Source of the DNA: JBEKYD01 sp049509915
GTDB lineage: Bacteria; Acidobacteriota; Terriglobia; Bryobacterales; Bryobacteraceae
Assembly (NCBI GenBank): GCA_049509915.1
Contig: JBEKZL010000049.1
Span: 1-60,067, forward strand
DNA: 60,067 nt
Direction of reading: 5' to 3'
Shown here: in pieces, positions 39,630 through 50,000 of the stretch
Layout of the letters: each line of letters begins with the position of its first letter
Position numbering within the stretch: the first letter of the stretch is position 1
Notes under the pieces: generated by a model
What the model saw: the letters and a program-made list of their open reading frames with translations, nothing else
Database searches by the model: none
What the model was told of the DNA's origin: nothing
Made by a program: the position numbers and the translations under genes

Positions 39630-40787
39630 ATGTCTTCTCGCCGCGACTTCCTTGTGACCGGGTTGGGGCTGCCCGCGATCGCATCCGCATCGCGCTCCGC
39701 CTCTCCCGAACCGCAGACCGCCGGGACCTCTTCCTCCGGTCCCGTATTCCAATACCGCACTCTCGGCAAGACTGGTCTGAAAGTGACGGAGGTCGGCTTC
39801 GGTTGTATGATCACCTCCGATGGCAGCGTCGTCGAACGCGCCGCGGACCTGGGAATCACGTATTTCGATACGGCGCGCGGCTACCAGGGCGGCAACAATG
39901 AGCGCATGGTGGGCGCGGCGCTGAAAAAGAAACGCAATAGCGTCACTCTCTCGAGCAAGTCCCATTCCAAAACCAAAGCGGAAGCCCTCGCGGACCTCGA
40001 TACGAGCCTCCGGGAACTTGGCACCGATCACCTCGACATCTGGTATCTCCATAACAAAACGAAGCCCTCGGATGTTACCGACGAACTGATCGAAGCGCAG
40101 CAAGCCGCCAAACAGGCCGGTAAGATCCGGTTTGCCGGCGTCAGCACGCACCAGGGGCAGGCGGAGCTGATACCGTTCCTGGCCAAACACCCACAGGTCG
40201 ATGTCGTCCTGTCGGCCTTCAACTTCACCCTGGAGCCGGCGGTCGCGGCGGCAATCCGAGTGGCGGCGGAGGCGGGCAAGGGCGTAGTGGGCATGAAGGT
40301 GATGGCCGGGGGCTTTCGCACCGTGAAACCGGATAACCCGGCTTACGCCAAACTGCACCGCGACGGCGGCCTGCTGGCGGCCCTCAAATGGGTGTTGCAC
40401 GACCCCAACATCGGCACCACCATTCCCAGCATGACCGACAACGATCAGTTGGACGAGAACCTGAAGGCCATGGCCCAACCGTTTGGCTCCGCCGACGAGA
40501 AAATTCTCGCCGCGCGGCTGGAGCGGATCGCGCCGCTCTACTGCCGCACGTGCGGGCGCTGCGACGGGATGTGCCGCCAGGGGCTACCGGTGGCGGACGT
40601 GCTCCGCATGCTTACCTACGCGGACGGTTACGGTCAGTTCGCGCTGGGCCGCGAGCGGTTCCGGGAACTGGCCCCGGAGCATGCCGGTGTGCGCTGCGGG
40701 TCTTGCCCCGAGTGCACGGTGAAATGCCCGTACGGCGTGAGAGTGCCGGAGCGCGTCGCCCGGGCACAGGAGTTATTCGCATGTTGA
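39630..40787 (+). CDS. Aldo/keto reductase with C-terminal ferredoxin-like cysteine clusters
   Basis: A 385-residue protein. The N-terminus has a Tat-like signal (SSRRDFLVTGLGLPAIASA). The barrel carries the AKR catalytic residues: Asp and Tyr in ITYFDTARGYQGGNNE, Lys in LSSKSH and His in IWYLHNK. After residue 300 two Cys clusters, CRTCGRCDGMC and CGSCPECTVKCP, resemble 4Fe-4S binding sites. The combination of a Tat signal and iron-sulfur clusters suggests an exported redox enzyme; the substrate is unknown. Its stop overlaps the start of the next gene by seven bases. Confidence 0.88.
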   Translation: MSSRRDFLVTGLGLPAIASASRSASPEPQTAGTSSSGPVFQYRTLGKTGLKVTEVGFGCMITSDGSVVERAADLGITYFDTARGYQGGNNERMVGAALKKKRNSVTLSSKSHSKTKAEALADLDTSLRELGTDHLDIWYLHNKTKPSDVTDELIEAQQAAKQAGKIRFAGVSTHQGQAELIPFLAKHPQVDVVLSAFNFTLEPAVAAAIRVAAEAGKGVVGMKVMAGGFRTVKPDNPAYAKLHRDGGLLAALKWVLHDPNIGTTIPSMTDNDQLDENLKAMAQPFGSADEKILAARLERIAPLYCRTCGRCDGMCRQGLPVADVLRMLTYADGYGQFALGRERFRELAPEHAGVRCGSCPECTVKCPYGVRVPERVARAQELFAC

Positions 40788-41632
40788 AACCTATCTACGG
40801 TTTGATATTGTCACTGGCCGCCGCAAGCGTGCTTGCCGCGGCCGATGAGCTGCCCGTTCCGTCGTGTAATCTTGCGCCAGGCTGGTCCCAGGCCGGCCCC
40901 GACCGCACTTACGTCGCCGACAACCTGTTCGAGTACATGGATGGCAACGCGGAAGGCTACCTGATTTACGGCTTTCTCAAAATGCAGGGTGTCACCTGCA
41001 AGAAGGGGGATGTGACGTTCGTCGTCGACCTTTCCGATTTCGGCGACGCCGATTCCGCCTACGGCATGTTCACCTCAAACGTGGACGGCCGTCAACCGAC
41101 TCAGAAAATCGGCATGAACGGGCAGATCGTTCCGCGCCGCGCCTTCTTCGCGAAGGGCCGGTATTTCCTTGAAATCGCCGCCAATCCCGAGGGCGATTAC
41201 ACAGCCCAGTTGAAGGAGTGGACGGCGGCGATGGAGAAGCTCATCCCCGGCAGCACCGTGCTGCCCCCGGCGCTGGCCTGGTTCCCAACCGAACAACGCC
41301 AGAGCCTCCGCCTGGTGCCGGAGAGTGTGCTCGGCCTGCGCCTGTTGAAGCGCGGGTATGCGGCGCAATACGACTACGGTAAGGCTTTCGTCGTGCTCGA
41401 GGCCACCCCCCAATCAGCCGCGGCGGTCATGGAGCAACTGCGCAAGCGGTTCGGCGCCACCACTCCAGCGGCCATTGCCGATGAAGGCTTCCAGGCCACC
41501 GACCAGTATCTCGGGCGGCTGTGCGTGTTTCGCCAGGGTCGGTATATCGCTGGCTACGCCATTTCCGCGGACGGCACGGACCCCATCTCCCTGAGCAGAA
41601 CCCTCGCCGGGAAAATGCCCAAGACGGACTGA
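40781..41632 (+). CDS. Secreted protein of unknown function (DUF6599-like)
   Basis: A 283-residue exported protein with signal peptide MLKPIYGLILSLAAASVLAA. The first half has DNLFEYMDGNAEGYLIYGF and VDLSDFGDADSAYGMFTS, motifs seen in DUF6599 proteins, where they recur near oxidoreductases in Acidobacteriota. ATG at 40781 overlaps the stop of the aldo/keto reductase gene, so translation is coupled; this suggests a common envelope process. No catalytic motif is evident. Confidence 0.7.
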   Translation: MLKPIYGLILSLAAASVLAAADELPVPSCNLAPGWSQAGPDRTYVADNLFEYMDGNAEGYLIYGFLKMQGVTCKKGDVTFVVDLSDFGDADSAYGMFTSNVDGRQPTQKIGMNGQIVPRRAFFAKGRYFLEIAANPEGDYTAQLKEWTAAMEKLIPGSTVLPPALAWFPTEQRQSLRLVPESVLGLRLLKRGYAAQYDYGKAFVVLEATPQSAAAVMEQLRKRFGATTPAAIADEGFQATDQYLGRLCVFRQGRYIAGYAISADGTDPISLSRTLAGKMPKTD

Positions 41633-41646
41633 CAGCGCAACACCGC

Positions 41647-42231
41647 CTAATGCTGGAAATAGGGCGGCTCGTTGCCGGGGCGCCACTTGATGTTGCAGCC
41701 CAGTGACGGTTTCTGTTCCAATGGAACCGGCAGGCCGGCGAGAACCGCGTCGATGGCGCGGCGCAGGTCCGTGCCGGTTAGCGGAACACCGTTGTTGGGG
41801 CGGCTGCCATCGAGCTGTCCGCGATAAACCAGTCTGCGATCGGCATCGAAGAGGAAGAAATCCGGAGTGCAGGCGGCGGCGTAGGATTTGGCGACGGCTT
41901 GCGTCTGGTCGAACAGGACGGGATAGTTGAGGCCCAGTTCGGCGGCCAACTCCCGCAGCCGCTCGGGCGCGTCGTCGGGATAGAGGGCCACATCGTTGGA
42001 AGCGATGGCCACGATGCCAAGCGGACGGCCGGCGTAATCCTTGCCCAAGCGCGCCAACTCCCCCTTGACGTGTTGCACATAGGGGCAGTGGCGCGAAATG
42101 AACATCACCAGCACCGCCCTGGAGCGCACAAAATCGGCCAGGCCGACGTCCCTGCCTGTGGTGACGTCCGGCAACGAGAAATCGGGAGCGGGAGTCCCCA
42201 GTTCAGTCATTGTCGATTCGGTTCTTGCCAT
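41647..42231 (-). CDS. Redoxin / AhpC-TSA family thioredoxin-like protein
   Basis: A 194-residue thioredoxin-fold protein. It has ELGTPAPDFSLPD at the N-terminus, a single-Cys motif FISRHCPYVQHV in place of CxxC, VAIASNDVALYPDD and the C-terminal TPDFFLFDADRRLVYRGQLD. This matches the peroxiredoxin-like redoxin group that reacts through one Cys. ATG at 42231 is chosen; 42243 and 42210 are alternatives. It is convergent with the DUF6599-like gene (14 bases) and divergent from the SBBP gene, with a perfect hairpin in the promoter gap. Confidence 0.87.
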   Translation of the reverse strand: MARTESTMTELGTPAPDFSLPDVTTGRDVGLADFVRSRAVLVMFISRHCPYVQHVKGELARLGKDYAGRPLGIVAIASNDVALYPDDAPERLRELAAELGLNYPVLFDQTQAVAKSYAAACTPDFFLFDADRRLVYRGQLDGSRPNNGVPLTGTDLRRAIDAVLAGLPVPLEQKPSLGCNIKWRPGNEPPYFQH

Positions 42232-42273
42232 GAATTTGAGCATAGCAAACGACGCTGCGCCGGCAGGTAGGGA

Positions 42274-42305
42274 CCGATCTGGGGGAGCTAGTTCCCCCAG
42301 ATCGG
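42274..42305. promoter_or_regulatory. Perfect 13-bp inverted repeat in a divergent promoter gap
   Basis: CCGATCTGGGGGA, a six-base spacer (GCTAGT) and the exact inverse TCCCCCAGATCGG. It lies between the divergent redoxin and SBBP genes, 43 bases upstream of the redoxin start. A further GCCGATCTGGGAC is at about 42340. It may be an operator or an RNA hairpin. Confidence 0.6.
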
Positions 42306-42435
42306 TTAAGCGCCGGTGGCGTACAACAGCCAGCGAACGCGGCCGATCTGGGACAATGAGAGTACTCGCGTCCAGCCTCAAGTCCTGGGGGGACCCCTTC
42401 GCACGACCGCGTGCCATCGCCGGAGGTTATTGGGT

Positions 42436-45400
42436 ATGCGCAGATCGCCGCTTCTCGCCGCAGCCATCGTTTTGTCTGCGATCGGTCTTGACGCCGACTC
42501 TTCGCCCGCGCTGCAGTGGGTGATCACGCTGGGCGGATCGGGCGCCAGCGCGGTCGCCGGAGCCGCGGCGGATTCGCACGGGAACTTATACATTGCCGGC
42601 AGCACTTACGCCCTGGATTTTCCCACCGTGGCCGCGGCCCAGTCAGCCCCGGGCGGGTCCACGCTCGTCCGCATCCCTACCGCTACCGGCGTCTCCGACA
42701 AGCTCTATCCCCCGGGACTGTCCGCCCCTACCAGCCTCGCCGCCGACCCCCGCAATCCCCAGTCTCTCTACGCTACCGCCGGCTACGCCATCTGGCGGAG
42801 CACCGACGCCGGCACTACCTGGAGCATCCTGTACCAATTTGCGTCCACCGTGACCGCCGAGTTCGTGGCGGTCGACCCGTCGAACAGCAATACCCTCTAC
42901 GCCGGCACGGTTCCGCTGGGCATCTTCAAGAGCACCGATGCCGGCCTCACCTGGACGGCTATGAATAGCGGCATCGCCCCGGCTACCGACGGCACCGTCG
43001 ACGTGTACTACATCGCGGTGGACCCAAACTCGCCACGGGTGGTTTTCGCCGGCGCCGGTACCGGCCTGATGCGCAGCCCCGATGGCGGCTCAAGCTGGAC
43101 TCTGGTGGCCACTCCCTATTACTACTCCAACCGTAATCCGCTCTTCGGTCCCTTCTCTCCCGGAACCGTCTACCTGGCGACTGACCAAGGCATCGACAAG
43201 AGCACCGATGACGGACAGACTTTCACTCCCCTGTCCCAGTTACCGGACCAGAGCCCGCCCAACGTGATGGCCGCCGATCCGCTGCACGCGGGAATCCTCT
43301 ACGCCGGCTCGTACTCCGGCATTTACCAGAGCGTCGATTCGGGGCGCACCTGGACCCAGAAGAACAGCCAGCCGGCGAGCCTGATAGCCGCCGATCCGAA
43401 CAATCCCGTGCTGTACGCGGCTGACTACTCCACTTACGGCATCCTCAAAAGCACCGACGGATTCACCACCACCTCAACGGTGGGACCTCCCGAGGTCTCG
43501 CTGCTTCAATTGCTGGTGGCCGGCTCCAACTTGTTCCTGGTAGCGTCCCCCAGCCACGACGTTTTTGTGGCCAAGCTCGATCCGAACGGCAACATCGTTT
43601 ACTCCACTTATCTGGGCGGCAGCGCCGACGATACGGCCGTCGCCATCGCCCTCGGCTCCGACGGCAGCGTCTACGTCACCGGCGCCACCAGGTCCACGGA
43701 TTTCCCTGTCACCGCGGGCGCATACGGCTCCACCAACTCCGGCCCGCCTGCGAACTTCGTATTCAAACTGAATCCCGACGGATCGCTCGCCTGGGCCAGC
43801 TATTTTGCCAGTAACAACAACACCGTCAATACCATCGCCGTCGACGCCGCCGGCAGTCCGTATATTGCCGGCGTCAGCTTTGGCTATTTGCCCACCACCC
43901 CTGGGGCATACCAGACGCAGTTCCAATATATGTGCGAAGAGAATGGCTTCTTCTGCGGGCCTGGGTTCACTTCGGCCTTCGTGACCAAGTTCAACGGCCA
44001 GGGCACAGGCCTGGTCTATTCCACGTACGTCCCCACCGATAGTCAGAATAACGTCGTCGAAACCGCCCAGGCGCTCGGGATCGACTCCAACGGCAATGCG
44101 TTTTTCGGCGGCAACGGCAACGTCGTGCTGGTGAACGCCACCGGCTCGGCGTTGCTGGCGTCGACCGTGCAACCAGGCCTGGATATCGCCGCCATGGCGC
44201 TCGATTCCGGCTCCGATCTCTACGCCACGGGCACCTGGAACGGGTTGCAGTATAACGTGGCCTTCCCCGCAACCCCGGCAGCTTTTCAACCGGCGCCGCC
44301 GGCCATTCTCAACCTGCCCGACGCCGGGCTGAACGGTGGCGGCTCGCACGCGTTCGTCATGAAGTGGGACAGCCGTCTGTCGCGGATTCTGGCCGCGACG
44401 TTGCTCGCCGGTGAGTCGGCCGAGTTCGGCGAATGCATCGCCATCGATGGCTCCGGCAACGTCATCGTGGGCGGGTTCACCGATTCCAGGGGTTTCCCGA
44501 CTCACGCACCCTTTCAGACGTCTTTTTCCGCCGGCTCCGGTTTCGTTGCCGGCCTCGACTCCGGCTTCTCCAATCTGCTCTTCTCGACATACCTCGGCGA
44601 TACACGTCCGTTTAACGCGAACGCCGCGCTTCCCGACGGCAGCGGCAATATCCTGCTGGCCGGATCCACGCTTCCCGCCGAAGGGTCCTACTCCGTCGGC
44701 GGCCTGGTGGTGGCCAATAAGATCGCCTTGCCGCCGGCCCCCGCTGCGCGCCTCGATACGGTCGTGAACTATGCCAGCCGGCTGGCCGCGCCTCTCGCCC
44801 CCGGAGAAGCAATCGCGGCCATTGGCGCGGGATTCGGTCCCGACGCGCAGCTCCTCGTCGACGGCGTCCCGCTGGCCGGCGCCTCCGTCACCGCAACCAC
44901 GATCTCCGGCACGATCCCGGACGGCGCCAAGACATCCGGCGCATTTCAGGTTCAGGTTTCCACCGGCGGGACGCTTTCGAACCCTGTTAACGTCCCCGCC
45001 GCGCCGGCATCGCCCGGCATTTACTCCGTGGATGGCAGCGGCTACAACCAGGGCTATATCCGGAACAGCGACGGCACCCTGAATTCGCCGTCGAATCCCG
45101 CCGCCGTGGGCTCCGCCATCAACATCTTTGCCACCGGCGCAGGTGCCTACACGCTCTCCGGTCCGTACGCGGTCACCGCCCTGGCGCCGTCAGTCTTCGT
45201 CGGCGGATTCTATGCCGACGGCATCGCCGCGGTCGTGGGCCCGGTCGCCGGCCTGCCCGGCAACGTGTACCAAATCAGCGTATATGTTCCTAACCCCGCC
45301 GGCCTGAATCCGGACCTTCGCAATAACCCGATCCCCCCGCAACAGGGGGTGACGCTGGTGATGGGACCCGTGAATCCACCGAATTTCGAGGGTTCCAGTA

Positions 45401-45441
45401 TGATCAGCCAACCCGGCCTCGTCCTCAACGTGAAGCCATGA
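42436..45441 (+). CDS. Large secreted beta-propeller protein (BNR/SBBP) with TIGR03437 domain
   Basis: A 1001-residue protein with signal peptide MRRSPLLAAAIVLSAIGLDA. Residues about 60-380 hold sialidase/photosystem-II-stability-like repeats (IWRSTDAGTTWSIL, IFKSTDAGLTWTAM, IYQSVDSGRTWTQ). Residues about 380-760 hold SBBP repeats (YSTYLGGSADDTAVAIALG, DFPVTAGAY). The last 230 residues form the TIGR03437-type domain (VVNYASRLAAPLAPGEAIA to QISVYVPNPA). Such proteins are expanded in Solibacter and presumably act at the surface. ATG at 42436 is used; the longer frame upstream lacks a signal. Confidence 0.9.
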   Translation: MRRSPLLAAAIVLSAIGLDADSSPALQWVITLGGSGASAVAGAAADSHGNLYIAGSTYALDFPTVAAAQSAPGGSTLVRIPTATGVSDKLYPPGLSAPTSLAADPRNPQSLYATAGYAIWRSTDAGTTWSILYQFASTVTAEFVAVDPSNSNTLYAGTVPLGIFKSTDAGLTWTAMNSGIAPATDGTVDVYYIAVDPNSPRVVFAGAGTGLMRSPDGGSSWTLVATPYYYSNRNPLFGPFSPGTVYLATDQGIDKSTDDGQTFTPLSQLPDQSPPNVMAADPLHAGILYAGSYSGIYQSVDSGRTWTQKNSQPASLIAADPNNPVLYAADYSTYGILKSTDGFTTTSTVGPPEVSLLQLLVAGSNLFLVASPSHDVFVAKLDPNGNIVYSTYLGGSADDTAVAIALGSDGSVYVTGATRSTDFPVTAGAYGSTNSGPPANFVFKLNPDGSLAWASYFASNNNTVNTIAVDAAGSPYIAGVSFGYLPTTPGAYQTQFQYMCEENGFFCGPGFTSAFVTKFNGQGTGLVYSTYVPTDSQNNVVETAQALGIDSNGNAFFGGNGNVVLVNATGSALLASTVQPGLDIAAMALDSGSDLYATGTWNGLQYNVAFPATPAAFQPAPPAILNLPDAGLNGGGSHAFVMKWDSRLSRILAATLLAGESAEFGECIAIDGSGNVIVGGFTDSRGFPTHAPFQTSFSAGSGFVAGLDSGFSNLLFSTYLGDTRPFNANAALPDGSGNILLAGSTLPAEGSYSVGGLVVANKIALPPAPAARLDTVVNYASRLAAPLAPGEAIAAIGAGFGPDAQLLVDGVPLAGASVTATTISGTIPDGAKTSGAFQVQVSTGGTLSNPVNVPAAPASPGIYSVDGSGYNQGYIRNSDGTLNSPSNPAAVGSAINIFATGAGAYTLSGPYAVTALAPSVFVGGFYADGIAAVVGPVAGLPGNVYQISVYVPNPAGLNPDLRNNPIPPQQGVTLVMGPVNPPNFEGSSMISQPGLVLNVKP

Positions 45442-45533
45442 GCGTCGGGGGGCCGGCCCCACAAATGCCTATGCCTACCTGCTCGGCTTGATGGCTTCCG
45501 GCCGGGTTCCCAATTGGTTCGCTCCACCCGATT

Positions 45534-45956
45534 CTAGCTGGCCCGTTCCGCAGCCTCGCCCGCGTCGCCATAAACCTCTTCGCGAATGATGCGCTCGGTA
45601 GCCTGGTTCAGATACTCGTCGAGCGCCGCGCGGAGTTCCTGGTATTCCGGCCAGAGCGTTTGGTCGACGAACGACCGCGGCACGCGTACCATCACCGTGG
45701 TATAGCGCTGCCGCTTGTAACGGTAGGGCTCCACGCCATAGCGGCGGCACAGGGCGGAAAACAGCCGCCTTTGCCACCGGTCCGGCAGCGCGAACTGAAA
45801 TTCCCGCGTCTCCTCCTGCGGCGTCTTCGAGCCCAGCGCCGCCCGGATCCGCTCCAGCGCCGCCGCCGCCGCGCTGCGCTCGCCCGCCGTGGTCGCGCCC
45901 TCGAACAGGGCCGATATCTTGCGTAGCCTCTCGCGCAGTTGCGCCTCAGTCATCAT
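45534..45956 (-). CDS. Hypothetical protein, DUF2786-like N-terminus
   Basis: A 140-residue protein. Residues 5-40 (LRERLRKISALFEGATTAGERSAAAAALERI) resemble the helical start of DUF2786, and the rest (FALPDRWQRRLFSALCRRYG, TTVMVRVPRSFVDQTLWPEY) is a conserved-looking domain found, as far as I recall, in hypothetical or phage-linked proteins. It is well open and codon usage matches its neighbours. No function is assigned. The start may be either of two adjacent ATGs. Confidence 0.65.
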   Translation of the reverse strand: MMTEAQLRERLRKISALFEGATTAGERSAAAAALERIRAALGSKTPQEETREFQFALPDRWQRRLFSALCRRYGVEPYRYKRQRYTTVMVRVPRSFVDQTLWPEYQELRAALDEYLNQATERIIREEVYGDAGEAAERAS

Positions 45957-46051
45957 CGCCCGATTCTACAACAACCAAACCGGCCGCGCCTTCCATGGCT
46001 CTCACTCTCCACTGTCCGCCTGATGCGGTGGCGCGGCGCGAGCCATGCCGT

Positions 46052-46353
46052 TCACGCTTCGACGGCCTGCCCACGGCGCGCAAGTTCTCTAAACGCCCGC
46101 TCATTGGCCGGCCATTCGTGCAGAGTAGCGGGGTCGAAATCCGCCCCGTTCGGCCATACCAGCGTCTCGACCTCAGGATCTGAGCCGTCGCTGCCTCCTC
46201 GGTCACGAACCCGAGATCAGTTCAACAGGCTCAACGCCGAAAATCCCGATGTCGCCCTGGTAATATGCGTGAAGGTGGGCAGCGTGATGCGGCGATCCCG
46301 GTTCGGCAAACATGCGTCTAATAATCCCGAAGAACCGGCTGAGACTCCGGCAC
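46052..46353 (-). pseudogene. Decayed DUF4160-DUF2442 gene pair
   Basis: On the minus strand, SRFFGIIRRMFAEPGSPHHA and the following HLHAYYQGDIGIFGVEPVELISGS form a DUF4160 protein. A one-base frameshift separates it from its GTG start region at 46353, and a TGA (near 46211) interrupts GS-PRRQRRL. Then the C-terminus of a DUF2442 protein follows in another frame: ETLVWPNGADFDPATLHEW to ARRGQAVEA, stopping at 46052. The two families normally form a two-gene operon. Here the middle is deleted and the rest is broken, so it is a remnant. Confidence 0.75.
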
Positions 46354-46455
46354 AGCTTTATTCTACATCGTGGTGCCTTCTATCGCTGCCGCGGCCCTCG
46401 CCAATGGAAACTATGGCAAAGTACACGACTTCATTAAGTTCGCTAACGTATTTCC

Positions 46456-46528
46456 GGGCAACCGCTCCCTGGCGGTCGCGGCTCGGTTTCGCGCGTTTCA
46501 GAGCCGCGACCGTAAGAGAGCGGTTGCT
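46456..46528. repeat. Palindromic repeat, GCAACCGCTC family, full copy
   Basis: Left arm GGGCAACCGCTCCCTGGCGG followed by TCGCGGCTC; the right arm is GAGCCGCGACC followed by GTAAGAGAGCGGTTGC. Arms pair except for a few bases in the middle of each. A partial copy is at 28941-28998. It resembles REP elements seen across Solibacter-like genomes. Confidence 0.65.
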
Positions 46529-47032
46529 CATTATGTGGCCGTAATTCCGAAATTGCAAAAAACGGGTCAACCTGAACTAATACCTTTCGACTCATCGAAA
46601 AGGGGGCAGAGCGGACTGGCACAATATTCCAAAATGCCGGCCAACAGGGCCCAGGCAGCGTGTACCCGCGGACTCCTTTGCCGGATTGGGTTTCCAGCAA
46701 GTCCGCGCCGGAGGCAGCCCGTACGCGACCGTTTTTCCCCGACCCGTTTTTCCCGTTTTTCCTGCTAGGGTTCAGGTGCGGAACTCCCCGGTTGCGAGCA
46801 GGCTGCGATACAATCGGACCTTGGGCGATCCCAGCGGGTGTCGGGCACTCCCGATTCGTTCCTCGCGCCGGGCAGACGCTGCTTCTGCCCGAATCAAACC
46901 ATATTCGATCTGGTCCCGATGCCCGGTTATCCCGGTTGGCGACTACCCGTGAAACCCGATTGTGCGCGACCGGCAGGTGAGGCTCGGAAAGGCTCAGTGT
47001 CGACGTCCAGCATCTTCCAAGCCGGCTTAGAG
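46529..47032. other. Gene-free stretch upstream of the S53 gene
   Basis: About 500 bases with no convincing gene. At 46727-46770 the motif CCGTTTTT-like occurs three times within 40 bases, a T-rich patch that stands out in this GC-rich DNA. Confidence 0.35.
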
Positions 47033-50000
47033 ATGGGCAAGAACATTGCAGTGATCCTCTGTTTCATCACGCTGTCGCTGCCGAATCTGGCGGCCCAGGT
47101 CGGCGGCGGGGCTGGACAACGGAACGATGACACGTTAGTGCTTTCAACTGGCGCCGGCTACACAAGGGTCAATCGCGAGAATGACCGGGGCCGCGTGGAC
47201 GGCAACACGAGACTGCCGCGCATCACGTTGATGCTCAGACGCACTCCCGAACAACGCGCGGCCCTTGGCCGGTTGCTCGATGAACAGCAGAATCCTACGT
47301 CGCCGGACTACCATAGGTGGCTCACGGCACAAGAATTCGGCGCACGCTTCGGAGCTAGCCAAAACAGTCTTGGTGAAGTCCTCGCGTGGCTGCGGGAGCA
47401 AGGGCTTGAACTAGAATCTACGGCTTTCGGCCGCGGCTGGATCGTCGCAACCGGCACCGTGCATCAGGCGGAGAACGCGTTCCGCACTGAGATTCACTGG
47501 TATCGGGTAGGCGGCAAGTTGCATTTTGCTCCGGCCACGGCGCCCACCATACCACCCGAACTTGAGCGGATCGTCGCTAGCATTCGGGGCTTAGACGACT
47601 TCCGCTGGCAGGCGTCACCCCGGTTCCAGCCTATGTACACGGCCGGCGATGGCACACATGCCATTGCCCCAGCCGACCTCACGACAATCTACAACTTCGC
47701 AGGAGGCGACGGAACGGGGCAGGGTATCGTCATCGTCGGGCAGTCTGATATCTACCTGTCCGATATCGGCACGTTCCGCCAAACCTTCGGTCTGCCAGCG
47801 GGCGTTCCTCAGACTATCCTGATCGGCGCCGATCCGGGCGTCGACTTAGGCGGCGACATGCTGGAGGCCGGCGCCGATTTGGAATGGGCAGGTGCCGCGG
47901 CCCCCGTGCAGGCCTGATCTATGTTTATGCGCAGGACGTCTTCGACGCAACGCTTGCCGCTATCGACCAGAATCTCGCTCCGGTGATCAGCATGAGTTAT
48001 GGAACCTGCGAGGCAAACCTGTCGAGCGCGGATGTGGAGTCCATTCAGGGCGCGGCTCAGCAGGCAAATGCACAGGGAATTACATGGGTCACGGGGTCGG
48101 GCGACGCTGGCGCCGCCGCGTGCGATGCGGGAGCGTTTCCGGCGACCCACGGCCTTAGCGTCGAGTTTCCCGCGTCCCTGCCCGAGGTCACTGGGGTTGG
48201 CGGCACGGAATTCAACGAGGGGAACGGGGGCTATTGGTCCCTGAGCAATAATTCCGCAGGCGAATCCGCCACGGGTTATATACCCGAGATCGCATGGAAC
48301 GACTCGGCGCAAGGGACGGGTCTGGCCAGTGGGGGCGGCGCGAGCGCGCTTTTTGGCAAGCCGACATGGCAGGTGGGGCCGGGCGTGCCGGCCAACGATG
48401 CGCGGTATGTGCCGGATATATCGTTTTCGGCGTCTCCCTACCACGATCCCTATCTGGTGATCGGTGGCGGGTCCCTTTACGGATTCGGCGGCACGTCCGC
48501 GTCGACGCCCCTTTTCGCGGGAGCGGTGGCGTTGCTGAACCAGCGTCTGGCTTCGTCCAGTCTGGCGCAGGGCGTCGGTAACATCAATCCAATACTCTAC
48601 GGCGGGCAAACTGGAGCGCCGGCGACAGCCGCTCCCTGGTACCACGATATAATCGCAGGCGACAACCTGGTTCCATGCGTGGAGGGAACACCGGATTGCG
48701 TGAACGGCTTGCTGGGCTATAGCGCCGGCCCCGGCTACGATCCGGTGACCGGACTGGGCTCTTTGGACGTTCGGACGTTCGTGTTTGGGATTCGCATTCC
48801 GACCACGACGACGCTGACCGTCCCGGCGAGCGTGTTGGTGGAGGGACGGGTCGCGCTAACGGTCACCGTGAACGGCGCCGGCGGGCTTGGCCCGTCTACC
48901 AACCCTGCAACTGCGAACCAGGATTTGGTGACGATTCTCCAGGGCGACGCCATCATGGCTAATGGGGATCTCTCTTCAGGCGTGGCCACGATTCCAATGC
49001 CGCTGCAGCCGGGAGTCTGGACGTTTACCGCGGAGTTCAATGGCGACTCTGTCCTCTTGCCGTCCGAATCCTACCCGGTCACATTTCTCGTGACCCCGGA
49101 CGAACCCGCGCCCGTCCTCCTGACACCCGGTAATCAGGCCACCGAAGTACCCGTCAGTGTTCAGCTGGAGTGGAACGGCGCCCGCTACGCCACGTCCTAC
49201 GACGTCTATTTCGGAATCGCACCCACGCCACCGTTCTGGGGGAATACGCCTTCATTTAGCTGTGTTACCAGCGGCCTGGCGCCCGGTACAACTTACGATT
49301 GGAAGATCGTTGCCAACACTTCGACTGGTCCCATCGCGTCGCCCACTTGGTCGTTTACCACCACCCTGCAGCCTGGCTACTCAATTTCGACCCTTGCCGG
49401 CACCGGGCAGAGCGGTTATTCAGGTGATGGGGGTCCAGCTACGCGGGCAACCCTGTCTTCTCCCGAAAGGCTGGCGCTGGATGCCGTCGGCAATGTGTAC
49501 GTCGCGGATGCGGGGAACAATAGGGTGCGCGCGATCACCCCGGCTGGAATCATCTCAACGGTCGCCGGATCGGGCAGCTTCGCCAATTCGGGTGACGGCG
49601 GGCCCGCTCTCGCCGCAGGCATGGCTGTCGGCGGCATCGCGGTCGATGCCCTGGGAAATCTGTATATATCGAGCGGGCAGCGGGATTCGCAAGGTGGCTC
49701 CGAACGGGATCATCTCTACGATCGCCGGGGGTGACCAGCCGGGCTACGCGGGCGATGGCGGTCCGGCCGCCTCCGCCCAATTTTACGATCCCGAGGGGCT
49801 CGCGACGGACGCGAGCGGAAGTCTTTACATTGCCGACTACGCTAACAGTTGCATCCGCAGAATAGCAAGCGGGACCATCTCCACCATTGCCGGTGTTTGT
49901 GGCCAGCATGGCTTCGATGGCGATGGCTTGCCGGCCACTTCTTCCAGATTGAATGGGCCCACCGACGTCGCGGTCGATTCCCTCGGCAATCTGTACATCG

